In this document: positions 1 through 7,171 of the stretch, piece after piece | Layout of the letters: each line of letters opens with the position of its first letter | Numbering within the stretch: the stretch's first letter is position 1 | DNA from: Microcaldota archaeon | GTDB taxonomy: Archaea; Micrarchaeota; Micrarchaeia; Micrarchaeales; CABMGC01 | Length of the DNA stretch: 8,126 nt | NCBI GenBank assembly: GCA_021846005.1 | Contig: JAJZIZ010000029.1 | Location: 1 to 8,126, forward strand | Direction: 5' to 3' | The notes under the pieces: model-generated | Told to the model about the DNA's origin: nothing | The model's input: the letters and a program-made list of their open reading frames with translations, nothing else | Databases searched by the model: none | Program-made: the position numbers and the translations under genes

Positions 1-1
1 G

Positions 2-1729
2 GGGGCGAGCCGCTCCTCATCTGATGACGTAATAGAACTCGCAACCAAAATGGAATACAAAGAGGAATCCAGATGGGGGAAGATGATAGTCAAGGGATTT
101 GAAGGCATGGGCGAAACGGAGGCCAGGAAGGCAATATCGGATAGACTCAAATCCGAGAGCAGTGCAATTGACATTTATGTACTTACTAACAAATCAGAAG
201 TGTTCTGCAGATGCGGATATTCCGTAGTGGTGAAAGTTGTAGATAATCAGTGGTTTATAAATTATGGAAATCCGGAATGGAAGAAAATGACCAAGGATTA
301 TCTTGCAGAGATGAAAATACTTCCGGAAAAAATAAGGAACGCTCTTGATTCGGCAGTAGACTGGATAGACTTGAGGGCAGTTGCCAGGTCGCAGGGGCTT
401 GGAACCAAGTTTCCACTAGATCCTGAAAAGATAATAGAATCCTTATCGGATTCGACAATATATACTGCATTCTATACCATATCGGATATAATTGGCAGGC
501 TGGATCCTGTGAAACTAAAGCCGGAATTTTTCGATTTTGTATTCCTTGGAAAAGGAGATTCTGATACACTGTCGAAGACTACAGGAATAGACTTCGCAGT
601 GTTGCAGAAGGCAAGGGAATCATTTGAGTACTGGTATACTGAAACATCCAGGCATTCGGGTCCTGACCTGATATTTAATCACTTGACAATGCACATTTAC
701 AACCACATTGCCATATTCGGCAAAAAAAACTGGCCGAAACAGATAGTTGTCAGTGGAGTGGTGCTTAGCGAAGGAGAAAAAATGAGCAAGAGTCTGGGCA
801 ACATAACTCCACTGATAGATGCGCTTGCGGAAAACGGCGCAGATCCGCTCAGAGCAGTGGTAGTTGCAGGAGCAGACCTGATAAGCGATTCCGACTACAG
901 CTATGATGCAATAAAAGGAATAAAGGAAAGGCTTGAGTACATATTTGACCTCTGCAAGGCGTCTGAGGATTACGAGACAGGGGAACTGACCCCCATAGAT
1001 TTCTGGCTGTACTCGAAACTCAACTCCAAGATAAATGCTGCTGAAAAAGCCATGGAAAAACTTGAACTTCGTGAAGCGTTTATAAATATATTATATAACT
1101 CAGTGCTTGAATTGAAAAAATATAACCTAAGAGGAGGCAGGAATGGAATAGTAATCAAAGATTACCTGTCGAACATTGCGCTCATGATGCAGCCCATAAT
1201 ACCGCATGTGTCAGAAGAATTATGGCACATGCTTGGCAATGACAGCTTTGCGTCGCTGGAAAGATGGAGAAATGCTGACGAATCCATGATAAACCCAAAA
1301 ATAGACCTTCAGGAGGAGATGATAGAAGGAATTATAAGCGACGTCAGAGAGATACGTGCGCTCATCTCCAGAAAATCAGGCAACAGCAACGGAATAGTGC
1401 GCATAATCATAGCCGAAGACTGGAAAAGAAAACTTAACGGGATCATACTTAAAGAGCGCAGGATACCTGCAGTCATGGCAGCAGCAAAAGAAGAGGGAGA
1501 TATTGACATGGCAAAGGCATCCAAATATGCAGCCGGCATGATAGCGAAAATTGAATCTGTCCCAAGGGACAGCCTTACCCAGGAGGAAGAATTTGATACA
1601 TACGCACAGGCAAAGAAGTATCTGGAAGGAGTACTTGGCACAGAGATATCTGTTGAAAGGGAATCCGAATCCGGATCGCAGAGGGCTGAGAGGGCGCTCC
1701 CGCTGAAACCAAGCATAGAGATAGCATAA
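2..1729 (+). CDS. leuS: Leucyl-tRNA synthetase, archaeal type (5' partial, C-terminal ~575 residues)
   Basis: This enzyme charges tRNA-Leu with leucine in the cytoplasm; it is a class I synthetase. The frame is open from base 2, so the ATG at 50 is an internal methionine and the true start lies off the left edge. Archaeal LeuRS is usually about 930-970 residues, so the HIGH motif and most of the CP1 editing domain are outside the window. Visible in order: the CRCG element at 206-217, which archaeal LeuRS carries just before the re-entry into the catalytic core; the ESLSDSTIY core motif from 437; an intact KMSKS signature at 779-793 within GEKMSKSLGNITP; the helical anticodon-binding domain (about 1000-1290); and a charged C-terminal domain ending in LPLKPSIEIA, resembling the archaeal LeuRS terminus. 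The stop is TAA at 1727-1729. It converges on the E2 gene. Family assignment is secure. Nothing is visibly broken in the part that can be seen. Confidence 0.95.
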   Translation, partial: GASRSSSDDVIELATKMEYKEESRWGKMIVKGFEGMGETEARKAISDRLKSESSAIDIYVLTNKSEVFCRCGYSVVVKVVDNQWFINYGNPEWKKMTKDYLAEMKILPEKIRNALDSAVDWIDLRAVARSQGLGTKFPLDPEKIIESLSDSTIYTAFYTISDIIGRLDPVKLKPEFFDFVFLGKGDSDTLSKTTGIDFAVLQKARESFEYWYTETSRHSGPDLIFNHLTMHIYNHIAIFGKKNWPKQIVVSGVVLSEGEKMSKSLGNITPLIDALAENGADPLRAVVVAGADLISDSDYSYDAIKGIKERLEYIFDLCKASEDYETGELTPIDFWLYSKLNSKINAAEKAMEKLELREAFINILYNSVLELKKYNLRGGRNGIVIKDYLSNIALMMQPIIPHVSEELWHMLGNDSFASLERWRNADESMINPKIDLQEEMIEGIISDVREIRALISRKSGNSNGIVRIIIAEDWKRKLNGIILKERRIPAVMAAAKEEGDIDMAKASKYAAGMIAKIESVPRDSLTQEEEFDTYAQAKKYLEGVLGTEISVERESESGSQRAERALPLKPSIEIA

Positions 1730-1753
1730 TCGGAGTGTCTGAAACCTGAAGAG

Positions 1754-3007
1754 TCAGAGCATTTCCAGGAAGTCGGGATCTTCTAAATATTTTTTGATTA
1801 GGTTCATAAAGACTACGGCATCAGCTCCGTCAACAACCCTGTGATCGAAGGTCACCGACATCGGCATTATTTTGCGTATCACTATATTTCCGCCGGCTAC
1901 CCAGGGCATGTCTTTCATCCGCATGGCACCGATTATTGCCACCTCTGGATAATTTATCATTGGCACTGCCATGTATCCCCCGCCGAGGCTTCCTATATTG
2001 GTAATGGTTATCGTGGAATCGCGCATGTCGTCTATTGATATTTTCTGGTCTTTGACTTTCTGCCCCAATTCCTGTATCTCCCTGGCAATCTCGATTATGG
2101 GTTTCCTGTCTGCCCCCTTCACCACCACTACCTTGAGGCCGTCAGGGCCCTCGGCTGCAAGCCCTATGTTGAAATATTTTTTTATTATGATTTCTCCTTT
2201 TTCCTTGTCATAGCTTGAATTGAATCTGGGGTTTTCCTTTAATGCCTCGGCTACGGCTTTGACGATAAATGGGAGAAAAGTGAGCTTTATTCCTTTCGAC
2301 TGCATCTCCGGTTTTATCCTCTCGACTATCTCGAAAAGTTTGGTTGCGTCTATCATTTCGCCGTGGGTCGCCCGCGGTATCGTCCATGAAAGCTCCATGT
2401 TTTTGGCTATTGTCTTCCGGGTCATGGACATGGAAATCCGTTCTATCTCATCGCTATGCTGTTCTTCCAGAATTTCTGAGAATTTAGGAAGCGGTGCAGG
2501 TTTCTGCTGCCTTGAAGTTGCAGCTGATTTGACATCATTTTCAACAATCCTGCCGTTGGGTCCTGTCCCACTTACTCCTGAAATATCGACCCCCAATTCC
2601 CTCGCAAGCTTTCTTACTGACGGAGTCGCAAGTATCTCATGAGACTTTTCTTTGTCTGGTTCAGAAGCAGATCGCTGCAGGACAGTTGTCATTGGCGTTG
2701 TATCTTCCCGGTTGCCAGATATAGTGGTACGCGCGGATGGCGGCTTGCCTGCGATCCCGATTGCGGCTATTTCGTCTTTGGTGCCTATATAAGCTATTAT
2801 GTCTCCGACATTTACTTTGGATCCTGGCGGAGCCTTTATTTTTATGATCCCTGATATCGGAGACGGAACATCGACTATGGCTTTGTCGGTTTCGACTTTC
2901 ACGATAGGCTGGTCTTCCCTGACCTCTTGCATATCGTTCACAAGGAATTCCCTTACCTGACCCTCAGTTATTCCTTCCCCTACATCTACAAATTTCAATT
3001 CTTTCAT
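1754..3007 (-). CDS. 2-oxoacid dehydrogenase complex E2, dihydrolipoamide acyltransferase
   Basis: This is the core subunit of a pyruvate or branched-chain 2-oxoacid dehydrogenase complex. It carries the acyl group on a swinging lipoyl-lysine and transfers it to CoA. The 417 residues show the full E2 layout: one lipoyl domain (1-76) with the lipoylation site K42 in VETDKAIVDVP; a Pro/Ser/Thr-rich linker (about 77-123); a peripheral subunit-binding domain (about 125-162, TPSVRKLARELGVD then GTGPNGRI) that would hold E1 and/or E3; a second linker; and the acyltransferase domain (about 185-417) with TNIGSLGGGYMAVP and the active-site DHRVVDGAD, in which H389 and D393 are the catalytic pair. It is the last gene of the E1 alpha-E1 beta-E2 operon, starting 4 bp after the E1 beta stop. 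No strong Shine-Dalgarno is visible, so translation is probably coupled. The sequence does not settle the substrate; pdhC or bkdB-type names are both possible. Confidence 0.95.
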   Translation of the reverse strand: MKELKFVDVGEGITEGQVREFLVNDMQEVREDQPIVKVETDKAIVDVPSPISGIIKIKAPPGSKVNVGDIIAYIGTKDEIAAIGIAGKPPSARTTISGNREDTTPMTTVLQRSASEPDKEKSHEILATPSVRKLARELGVDISGVSGTGPNGRIVENDVKSAATSRQQKPAPLPKFSEILEEQHSDEIERISMSMTRKTIAKNMELSWTIPRATHGEMIDATKLFEIVERIKPEMQSKGIKLTFLPFIVKAVAEALKENPRFNSSYDKEKGEIIIKKYFNIGLAAEGPDGLKVVVVKGADRKPIIEIAREIQELGQKVKDQKISIDDMRDSTITITNIGSLGGGYMAVPMINYPEVAIIGAMRMKDMPWVAGGNIVIRKIMPMSVTFDHRVVDGADAVVFMNLIKKYLEDPDFLEML

Positions 3008-3011
3008 GCAA

Positions 3012-3977
3012 TCATGAACTCATGAGCCTGTCCAGTGCCTTTGCTATCTTTATCTCGTTCGGCACATAATAATTCTCATAGCCGGGAAACGGGTATGGCA
3101 GGCTTGCCGAACCCACCCTGATGATTGGCGCTTTAAGCTCGAATATTGCCTTGTCTGCTATTCTTGCCGCTATCTCCGCCCCTACTCCGAAACTTAGTGA
3201 CGCCTCGTGTACTATTGCAACCCTTCCCGTCTTCTTCGCGCTGCTTATTATGGTTGCTTCGTCCAGGGGATTTATGGTGCGCAGATCTATAACCTCTGCG
3301 TTGAGGCCTTTCTTTTCCACAACGCTGTTGACCACATGCACCATTGTGCCATAAGTTATGATGGTAAGGTCTTCCCCTTCCCTGAGTATATTTGCTTTGC
3401 CTATCGGAACTTCATACATCCCTTCAGGTATCTCCTGCTTGAAAAGCCGGTATAATTTTGTAGGCTCCAGGAATATTATCGGATCGTTCATCCTCGAGGC
3501 CTTTATCAGCAATCCCTTTGCATCGTAAGGATTTGATGGTTCCACCACTATAAGGCCTCCCATGTGGGAGTAGTATGCCTCAGGACTCTCGGAGTGGTGC
3601 TCCAGCGTGCGCACGCCGCCGCTTACAGGCGTCCTTACCACCATAGGAACACTCATGGCAGACCTTGTTCTTGTACGGTATCGCGTTGCGTGGTTTATCA
3701 GCTGGGCGAAGCCTAAGAACATGAATCCAGCAAACTGTATCTCGGGAATCGGGTGCATGCCTGATAAAGCCATCCCTATCGATGTGCCTATTATGCCGGA
3801 TTCTGCAAGCGGAGTGTCTATAACTCTTTTCTCCCCGAACTTTTCTATCAGGCCGTCGGTTACTCTGAAGACCCCTCCGTCGGTGCCTATATCCTCGCCA
3901 AGGAGAACTGCCTTCTCATTTTCCTTCATTATCTGCTCTAGGGCGTTGTTCAATGCAGTAACCATGTTTGCCATCAT
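3012..3977 (-). CDS. 2-oxoacid dehydrogenase E1 component, beta subunit
   Basis: This is the beta half of the thiamine-diphosphate-dependent E1 heterotetramer, which decarboxylates a 2-oxoacid and reductively acylates the E2 lipoyl group. At 321 residues it has the normal family length (about 325). Recognisable features are NMVTALNNALEQ at the N-terminus, GEDIGTDGGVFRVT, E59 in TPLAESGI (the glutamate that activates the cofactor aminopyrimidine in this family), and EHHSESPEAYY, where H128 matches the active-site histidine. The C-terminal transketolase domain (about 190-321) ends PYPFPGYENYYVPN. The start codon directly follows the TGA of E1 alpha. Two ATGs in tandem begin the gene (3977 and 3974), and the second gives the common family start MANMV. 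The abutting layout implies coupled translation and a 1:1 ratio with E1 alpha. The substrate is either pyruvate or branched-chain oxoacids (pdhB/bkdA2-like). Confidence 0.95.
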   Translation of the reverse strand: MMANMVTALNNALEQIMKENEKAVLLGEDIGTDGGVFRVTDGLIEKFGEKRVIDTPLAESGIIGTSIGMALSGMHPIPEIQFAGFMFLGFAQLINHATRYRTRTRSAMSVPMVVRTPVSGGVRTLEHHSESPEAYYSHMGGLIVVEPSNPYDAKGLLIKASRMNDPIIFLEPTKLYRLFKQEIPEGMYEVPIGKANILREGEDLTIITYGTMVHVVNSVVEKKGLNAEVIDLRTINPLDEATIISSAKKTGRVAIVHEASLSFGVGAEIAARIADKAIFELKAPIIRVGSASLPYPFPGYENYYVPNEIKIAKALDRLMSS

Positions 3978-5075
3978 TCAATTACCCTGCCAGAAATTAT
4001 TGGCTTCGGCCTCTGCCAGTTCTTCTTTGAGAACATCAGGCATATAACTGTAGACATGCTCATAAATGCTGCGTGGATCAGGCTTGAATCTCTCCGCTTC
4101 CTCCACTGCCTGGTCTATAAATGCTGAGTGCTTTTCCGATATCTCATTTTCCATGGCCTCATTCCACAGATTCTTGTTTTCCAGATATTTCCTAATTCTT
4201 AATATAGGGTCTTTCTTCTTCCACGCCTCAAGTTCGGAATCAGGCCTGTATTTGGTAGGATCATCTGATGTCGTGTGTAGCCCCATCCTATAGGTTATGC
4301 ATTCTATTAGCATGGGTTTTTTTGACTCGATGGCCTTTCTTGTTTCAGAATAGACTGCAGCAACATCATTTCCATCAACCTGAACAGCACCAATTCCTGC
4401 TGCTATAGCTTTCTGCGCCAGCGTCTCAGCTGCAGTCTGCCTGGATCTTGGCTGTGAAATTGCCCATTGGTTGTTCTCAACTATTATCACAAGAGGCACT
4501 TTCCATACTCCTGCAAAGTTGATTGCTTCATAAAAGTCTCCTTCGGATGTTCCGCCGTCTCCTACATAGACTACAACTGCTGCGCCGGTATTGTTATAAA
4601 GCTGTGCGAATGCGATTCCTGCAGCATGAGGTAGCTGGGTAGCTACTGGAACTATTATTGGCGTTCCCTTCACTTCCTTTGGCATTATATCCCCTTCCTC
4701 AAAACCCCTCCAGTATATGAACATGGTGCTCATGGGCATTCCTCTTGCAAGAAATACGCCGTGCTGCCTGAAGGCAGGTACGAATATGTCGTGGTCGCCC
4801 ATTGCCATTGCGCTTCCTATCTGTGTTGCTTCCTCGCCGAGAAGAGGAGCATAGGTAACAGCCCTGCCCTGACGCTGCAGGCTCAGAACCTTTGCGTCCA
4901 ATGCCCTTGCGAGAAGCATTATCTTGTACATATCGACAATTTTCTCAGGACTGAGATTTTTCGGAAATAGGGATTCGTCGGCGACACCCTCCTCGTTTAT
5001 CACTGTGAGATAATTTATCTTTGCGCTGAAAACCTCTTTTTCCAAATCAACCACAATCCAGTTAAGCACCCTCAT
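3978..5075 (-). CDS. 2-oxoacid dehydrogenase E1 component, alpha subunit
   Basis: This is the alpha half of the ThDP-dependent E1, partner of the gene just downstream. The thiamine-diphosphate/Mg fold is clear: GDGGTSEGDF (nt about 4562-4533) through to VENNQWAIS forms the GDG-(x~25)-NN cofactor motif. The active-site loop YRMGLHTTSDDPTKYR carries the expected histidine before the phosphorylation-loop-like TSDD. LARALDAKVLSLQRQGR and TYAPLLGEEATQIG are typical near the N-terminus. The frame extends back to a TTG at 5117, which would give 379 residues, but that codon is a weak start. The first ATG is at 5075 (365 residues). A TATA-like TTTAAATA ends only about two bases before this ATG, so a shorter protein starting at the GTG at 5054 is also possible. 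Homology begins only around FSAKINYLTVINEEG. It is the first gene of the E1 alpha-E1 beta-E2 operon. Substrate specificity (pdhA or bkd type) cannot be read from sequence alone. Confidence 0.94.
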   Translation of the reverse strand: MRVLNWIVVDLEKEVFSAKINYLTVINEEGVADESLFPKNLSPEKIVDMYKIMLLARALDAKVLSLQRQGRAVTYAPLLGEEATQIGSAMAMGDHDIFVPAFRQHGVFLARGMPMSTMFIYWRGFEEGDIMPKEVKGTPIIVPVATQLPHAAGIAFAQLYNNTGAAVVVYVGDGGTSEGDFYEAINFAGVWKVPLVIIVENNQWAISQPRSRQTAAETLAQKAIAAGIGAVQVDGNDVAAVYSETRKAIESKKPMLIECITYRMGLHTTSDDPTKYRPDSELEAWKKKDPILRIRKYLENKNLWNEAMENEISEKHSAFIDQAVEEAERFKPDPRSIYEHVYSYMPDVLKEELAEAEANNFWQGN

Positions 5076-5076
5076 G

Positions 5077-5085
5077 TATTTAAAT
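5077..5085 (-). promoter_or_regulatory. TATA-like element upstream of or inside the E1 alpha start region
   Basis: On the coding strand this reads ATTTAAATA, close to the archaeal TATA consensus. It lies just before the ATG at 5075. With normal TATA-to-start spacing (about 22-27 bases) transcription would begin near 5059-5054, downstream of that ATG and close to an in-frame GTG at 5054. A second A/T-rich candidate, AAAATA at about 5103-5108, would instead place the transcript start near the ATG at 5075. Which one is used is unresolved. Confidence 0.4.
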
Positions 5086-5131
5086 GTTGATTGCCGTTTC
5101 GGTATTTTCAGGAACAATTCATTTTGACGAA

Positions 5132-5153
5132 GGAAAAACAGAAATGCAAGAAG
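5132..5153 (-). terminator. T-rich probable transcription terminator after ftsY
   Basis: In the minus-strand transcript this stretch is pyrimidine-rich, with runs CTTCTT, TTTC and TTTTTCC, and starts 16 bases after the ftsY stop. Archaeal intrinsic termination mainly needs U-rich tracts without a strong hairpin, which fits. It separates ftsY from the E1 alpha promoter region. No hairpin is evident. Confidence 0.35.
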
Positions 5154-5168
5154 CAGTCAGAGACATAT

Positions 5169-6470
5169 TCAATTGGGAAGCATGTTGTCTATTATGAAAT
5201 TAGGATCGTATGGCATCAAATCCCCATAGCCCTCTCCAATGCCGAAATATAGCACAGGAATCTCTGTTTCGCTGAGTATGGAAAGTGTATTGCCTCCTTT
5301 TGCGTCGGCGTCTAGTTTTGTCAGTATTATCCCGTCCAGTTTTATCAGTTCGTTGAATTGGCGTACTTGCTCCATCAGAGAATTGCCCGCTATTCCCTCT
5401 CCGATAAATATTTTGAGATCGGGGTTTGCAACCCTGGCCATTTTCCTCATCTCCTCCATGAGGCTCTTGTTGGTCTCCTGCCTTCCTGCACTGTCTATCA
5501 GCACTACGCTTATTCCTGCTGCCTTGGCATGGGCAATGGCATCAAAAGCAATGCTTGCGGGATCTGCGCCGTATTTGCCTTTTATAACTTCAACGCCAAG
5601 CTTGTTTGCGTGATGGACCGTCTGTTCAATGGCAGCGGCACGGAAGGTGTCGCTTGCGGATATCACGCATGAAAATCCTTTCCCAGACATCAAGCTTGCT
5701 ATCTTGGCTATTGTTGTAGTTTTTCCTGCGCCGTTGGGGCCTATGAAAAGTATTCTCAGGGGCAGTTCGCCCCGCCTCTTTTTCTCTTCGGCAATATCAA
5801 TCAGGCTTTTCGAAGAGACATTGCTGAGAATGGAAAGTATTGATCGCCTTATTATGTCCCTTATTTCGCTGTTTATCTCTTTTGCAGGTATAGGATTTGC
5901 CAGAAGCTCTTTATGTATCTCGCCCATTATTTTCTCGGAAACATCATAATTGACGTCAGATTCTAGGAGGGATATCCGAAGCTGTTCCATGAAGGGCTCT
6001 ATATCACCTGCGCTTATCTTGACTTCACGGAGGAAGACGCCTTTAAGCCTTGTTCCCATGCCTACCTTTGGCTGTTCTTGCCGCCTGGATATCCGGGTGT
6101 CTTGTGCAATATTCCCTGGTTTTGGGACGTTCAATTCCAGATCGGGTGTCTTTGCAGTTGCAGTTTCTTTTTTTGCATTGGCTGCACTGTGTTTTTCAGA
6201 ATGCGGTTTGTCTTCAGTGTCTGGAATTTTGCTATTGGAAGAAAGAGGTACAGAGATTTCCTTTCGGATTCCGGTCTCGGTGATTTTTTTTTCTCTTTCC
6301 GGCATGACGTTCTGTTGTTCGGAGTTTTTTTGGATATGCTCTGTCTTGTGGAGCTCTTGCGGCTGAGCCGGCAGGGTTTCCAATTCCTCTTCTGCTTCAA
6401 TCTTTTCCTCTTCCTTCTTGGATACTGAGTTTATGAAGCTTGAGAATTTTTTCTTGAGCCCTTCGAACAT
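5169..6470 (-). CDS. ftsY: FtsY, signal recognition particle receptor GTPase
   Basis: FtsY is the SRP receptor at the cytoplasmic membrane; it pairs with Ffh/SRP54 to deliver ribosome-nascent chains to the Sec translocon. Numbered from the outer ATG at 6476: residues 3-20 form an amphipathic basic start (MFEGLKKKFSSFINSV); residues 21-140 are a long charged, low-complexity Glu/Lys/Ser/Pro region (the variable A domain); 141-235 is the N domain helical bundle; 236-435 is the G domain. GTPase motifs are the P-loop GPNGAGKTTT (246-255), DTFRAAAIEQ (276-285), DSAGR (328-332, where most relatives have DTAGR), TKLDADAKGG (386-395) and the closing GIGEGYGDLMPYDP. I chose the inner ATG (6470) because archaeal FtsY usually begins MF-x-x-LK and because the GGGGATGA Shine-Dalgarno-like sequence sits at proper distance from it. 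The outer ATG at 6476 directly abuts the pfdA stop and adds two residues. Confidence 0.95.
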   Translation of the reverse strand: MFEGLKKKFSSFINSVSKKEEEKIEAEEELETLPAQPQELHKTEHIQKNSEQQNVMPEREKKITETGIRKEISVPLSSNSKIPDTEDKPHSEKHSAANAKKETATAKTPDLELNVPKPGNIAQDTRISRRQEQPKVGMGTRLKGVFLREVKISAGDIEPFMEQLRISLLESDVNYDVSEKIMGEIHKELLANPIPAKEINSEIRDIIRRSILSILSNVSSKSLIDIAEEKKRRGELPLRILFIGPNGAGKTTTIAKIASLMSGKGFSCVISASDTFRAAAIEQTVHHANKLGVEVIKGKYGADPASIAFDAIAHAKAAGISVVLIDSAGRQETNKSLMEEMRKMARVANPDLKIFIGEGIAGNSLMEQVRQFNELIKLDGIILTKLDADAKGGNTLSILSETEIPVLYFGIGEGYGDLMPYDPNFIIDNMLPN

Positions 6471-6476
6471 AGGCAT

Positions 6477-6917
6477 TCATCCCCTGGATTGTTCCGCTTG
6501 CAGCTGTGATAGATTGTATGAAACTGAAACTATCTCCTTTCCTACCCGCTGCCTGTCTGCGGATAACTTCCTTATTGCTTCTTCTTGTTTAGCCCTTGCT
6601 GATTTTAAATATTCACGCGCCTGCTCGGTGTTTTTTTCAAGCATGTATCCGGCTCCGACATAGACAAGAACCCTATCCATCGGGTCAAGCGTTGCGCTTA
6701 GGTATGCGCCTCCTTCCCCGTTGACCAGTATCTTTGAGCCGGAAAGGCGCTCTTTGCTCTCCAGCATCTCTATGTTGCGGTTTATTGCCGCCGTTGTAAG
6801 CGTCAATGTCCCTATCTCGTTTTCCAGCATGCTGTGCTGCTGGGTGTAAAGGTTATAGAGATACTGAAGCTGTGCCTGTGCTTCTGCGACCGATGCCTGA
6901 TTGTTTTGCTGTGCCAT
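6477..6917 (-). CDS. pfdA: Prefoldin alpha subunit
   Basis: Prefoldin is a hexameric chaperone (two alpha, four beta subunits) that holds unfolded proteins and passes them to the thermosome. The 146 residues match the usual alpha length (about 140) and architecture: an N-terminal coiled-coil helix (about 8-55, Gln/Leu/Glu-rich), a central beta-hairpin region with GGAYLSATLDPMDRVLVYVGAGYMLEK (broken here as GGAYLSATLDP, then DRVLVYVGAGYMLEK; about 69-94), and a C-terminal coiled-coil helix (about 95-142). The start ATG at 6917 has a good Shine-Dalgarno, AAGGTG at 6923-6928, spaced five bases away. It abuts ftsY stop-to-start (TGA-ATG), so the two are very likely cotranscribed. The same pfdA-ftsY order is common in archaeal genomes. 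The beta subunit is not in the window. Confidence 0.9.
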   Translation of the reverse strand: MAQQNNQASVAEAQAQLQYLYNLYTQQHSMLENEIGTLTLTTAAINRNIEMLESKERLSGSKILVNGEGGAYLSATLDPMDRVLVYVGAGYMLEKNTEQAREYLKSARAKQEEAIRKLSADRQRVGKEIVSVSYNLSQLQAEQSRG

Positions 6918-6922
6918 TTGTA

Positions 6923-6928
6923 CACCTT
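6923..6928 (-). promoter_or_regulatory. Shine-Dalgarno of pfdA
   Basis: AAGGTG on the coding strand, five bases before the ATG at 6917, complements the 3' end of archaeal 16S rRNA. It fixes the pfdA start and implies that the message has a leader. Confidence 0.55.
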
Positions 6929-6934
6929 GAATCC

Positions 6935-6944
6935 ATATAATTTA
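6935..6944 (-). promoter_or_regulatory. TATA-like element upstream of pfdA
   Basis: Coding-strand TAAATTATAT, about 20-25 bases before the pfdA ATG. Used as a TATA box it would start transcription at or just before the ATG, cutting off the Shine-Dalgarno at 6923-6928. The weaker GATATACAAA at 7002-7011 would instead give a leader of about 60 bases that keeps it. One of the two is probably the promoter of pfdA-ftsY. Confidence 0.3.
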
Positions 6945-6951
6945 ATGTCAG

Positions 6952-6971
6952 TTCTGCAAGATGATGCAGAA
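6952..6971. repeat. Perfect 7-bp inverted repeat upstream of pfdA
   Basis: TTCTGCA (6952-6958), a six-base spacer AGATGA, then TGCAGAA (6965-6971). The arms match perfectly and can extend by a G-T and an A-T pair. It lies between the tail of the degraded surface-protein gene and the pfdA TATA/Shine-Dalgarno region. It could be an operator, a leader hairpin, or the 3' end of the upstream transcript. Confidence 0.45.
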
Positions 6972-7032
6972 TTCCTTTCAGACCTCTGCCGAATTCACTT
7001 TTTTGTATATCTCATCCGGATTGTGTTTTCGG

Positions 7033-7147
7033 TTATTGGTGAGGCATCTTACTGCCGCTGGCTTGCCGCCTTAGCGCAAGATATGCTGCAATAATGAATG
7101 ACTATTACAATAGCAACTGCAACAAATATATAGGCAGTTGTAGGCAT
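7033..7147 (-). pseudogene. Frameshifted C-terminal tail of a membrane-anchored surface protein
   Basis: From ATG at 7147 the frame gives PTTAYIFVAVAIVIVI, a hydrophobic helix, then HYCSISC and a stop. Shifting frame by one base near 7098 restores AAYLALRRQASGSKMPHQ, ending at TAA (7033-7035). The joined peptide matches the end of the neighbouring gene (IVIVIIIIAAVYLLARRKGNRRKMPFGS, in two parts IVIVIIIIAAVYLLA and RRKGNRRKMPFGS): a transmembrane helix, a double arginine, and KMP. DNA blocks are also shared, such as TATTGTAATA, ATTATTGCAGC, AGGCGG and AAGATGCC. The tail lies in the same strand and frame as the YVTN head just upstream, from which it is separated by TGA and TAA. It has no start of its own that makes sense. 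I read it as the decayed 3' end of a once larger gene. Confidence 0.7.
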
Positions 7148-7171
7148 TGACCGTCCGGCTGTTTATCGCAG

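Noticed and set aside
50..52. ATG at 50 as the start of leuS
   Set aside because: The same frame is open to base 2, and the protein lacks the N-terminal half of archaeal LeuRS, so this is an internal methionine of a gene cut by the window edge.
1309..1716. 135-residue minus-strand reading frame opposite leuS
   Set aside because: It is antisense to the well-conserved C-terminal domain of leuS, Ser/Ala/Leu-rich in the way expected of a shadow, and has no recognisable motif.
1738..1758. TCTGA ... TCAGA inverted repeat between leuS and E2 as a bidirectional terminator
   Set aside because: The stem is only 5 bp with an 11-base loop, there is no T-tract on either side, and it overlaps the E2 stop codon. 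Too weak to call.
5950..6366. Plus-strand frames of 106-138 residues across ftsY
   Set aside because: They lie opposite the FtsY coding sequence, with Ser/Phe/Cys-rich composition caused by complementing Glu/Lys codons. No motifs.
6834..7094. 86-residue plus-strand frame overlapping pfdA and the gap upstream
   Set aside because: It is half antisense to pfdA, has no ribosome-binding site or known motif, and is Cys/Leu-rich by chance; the remaining part covers the minus-strand surface-protein remnant.
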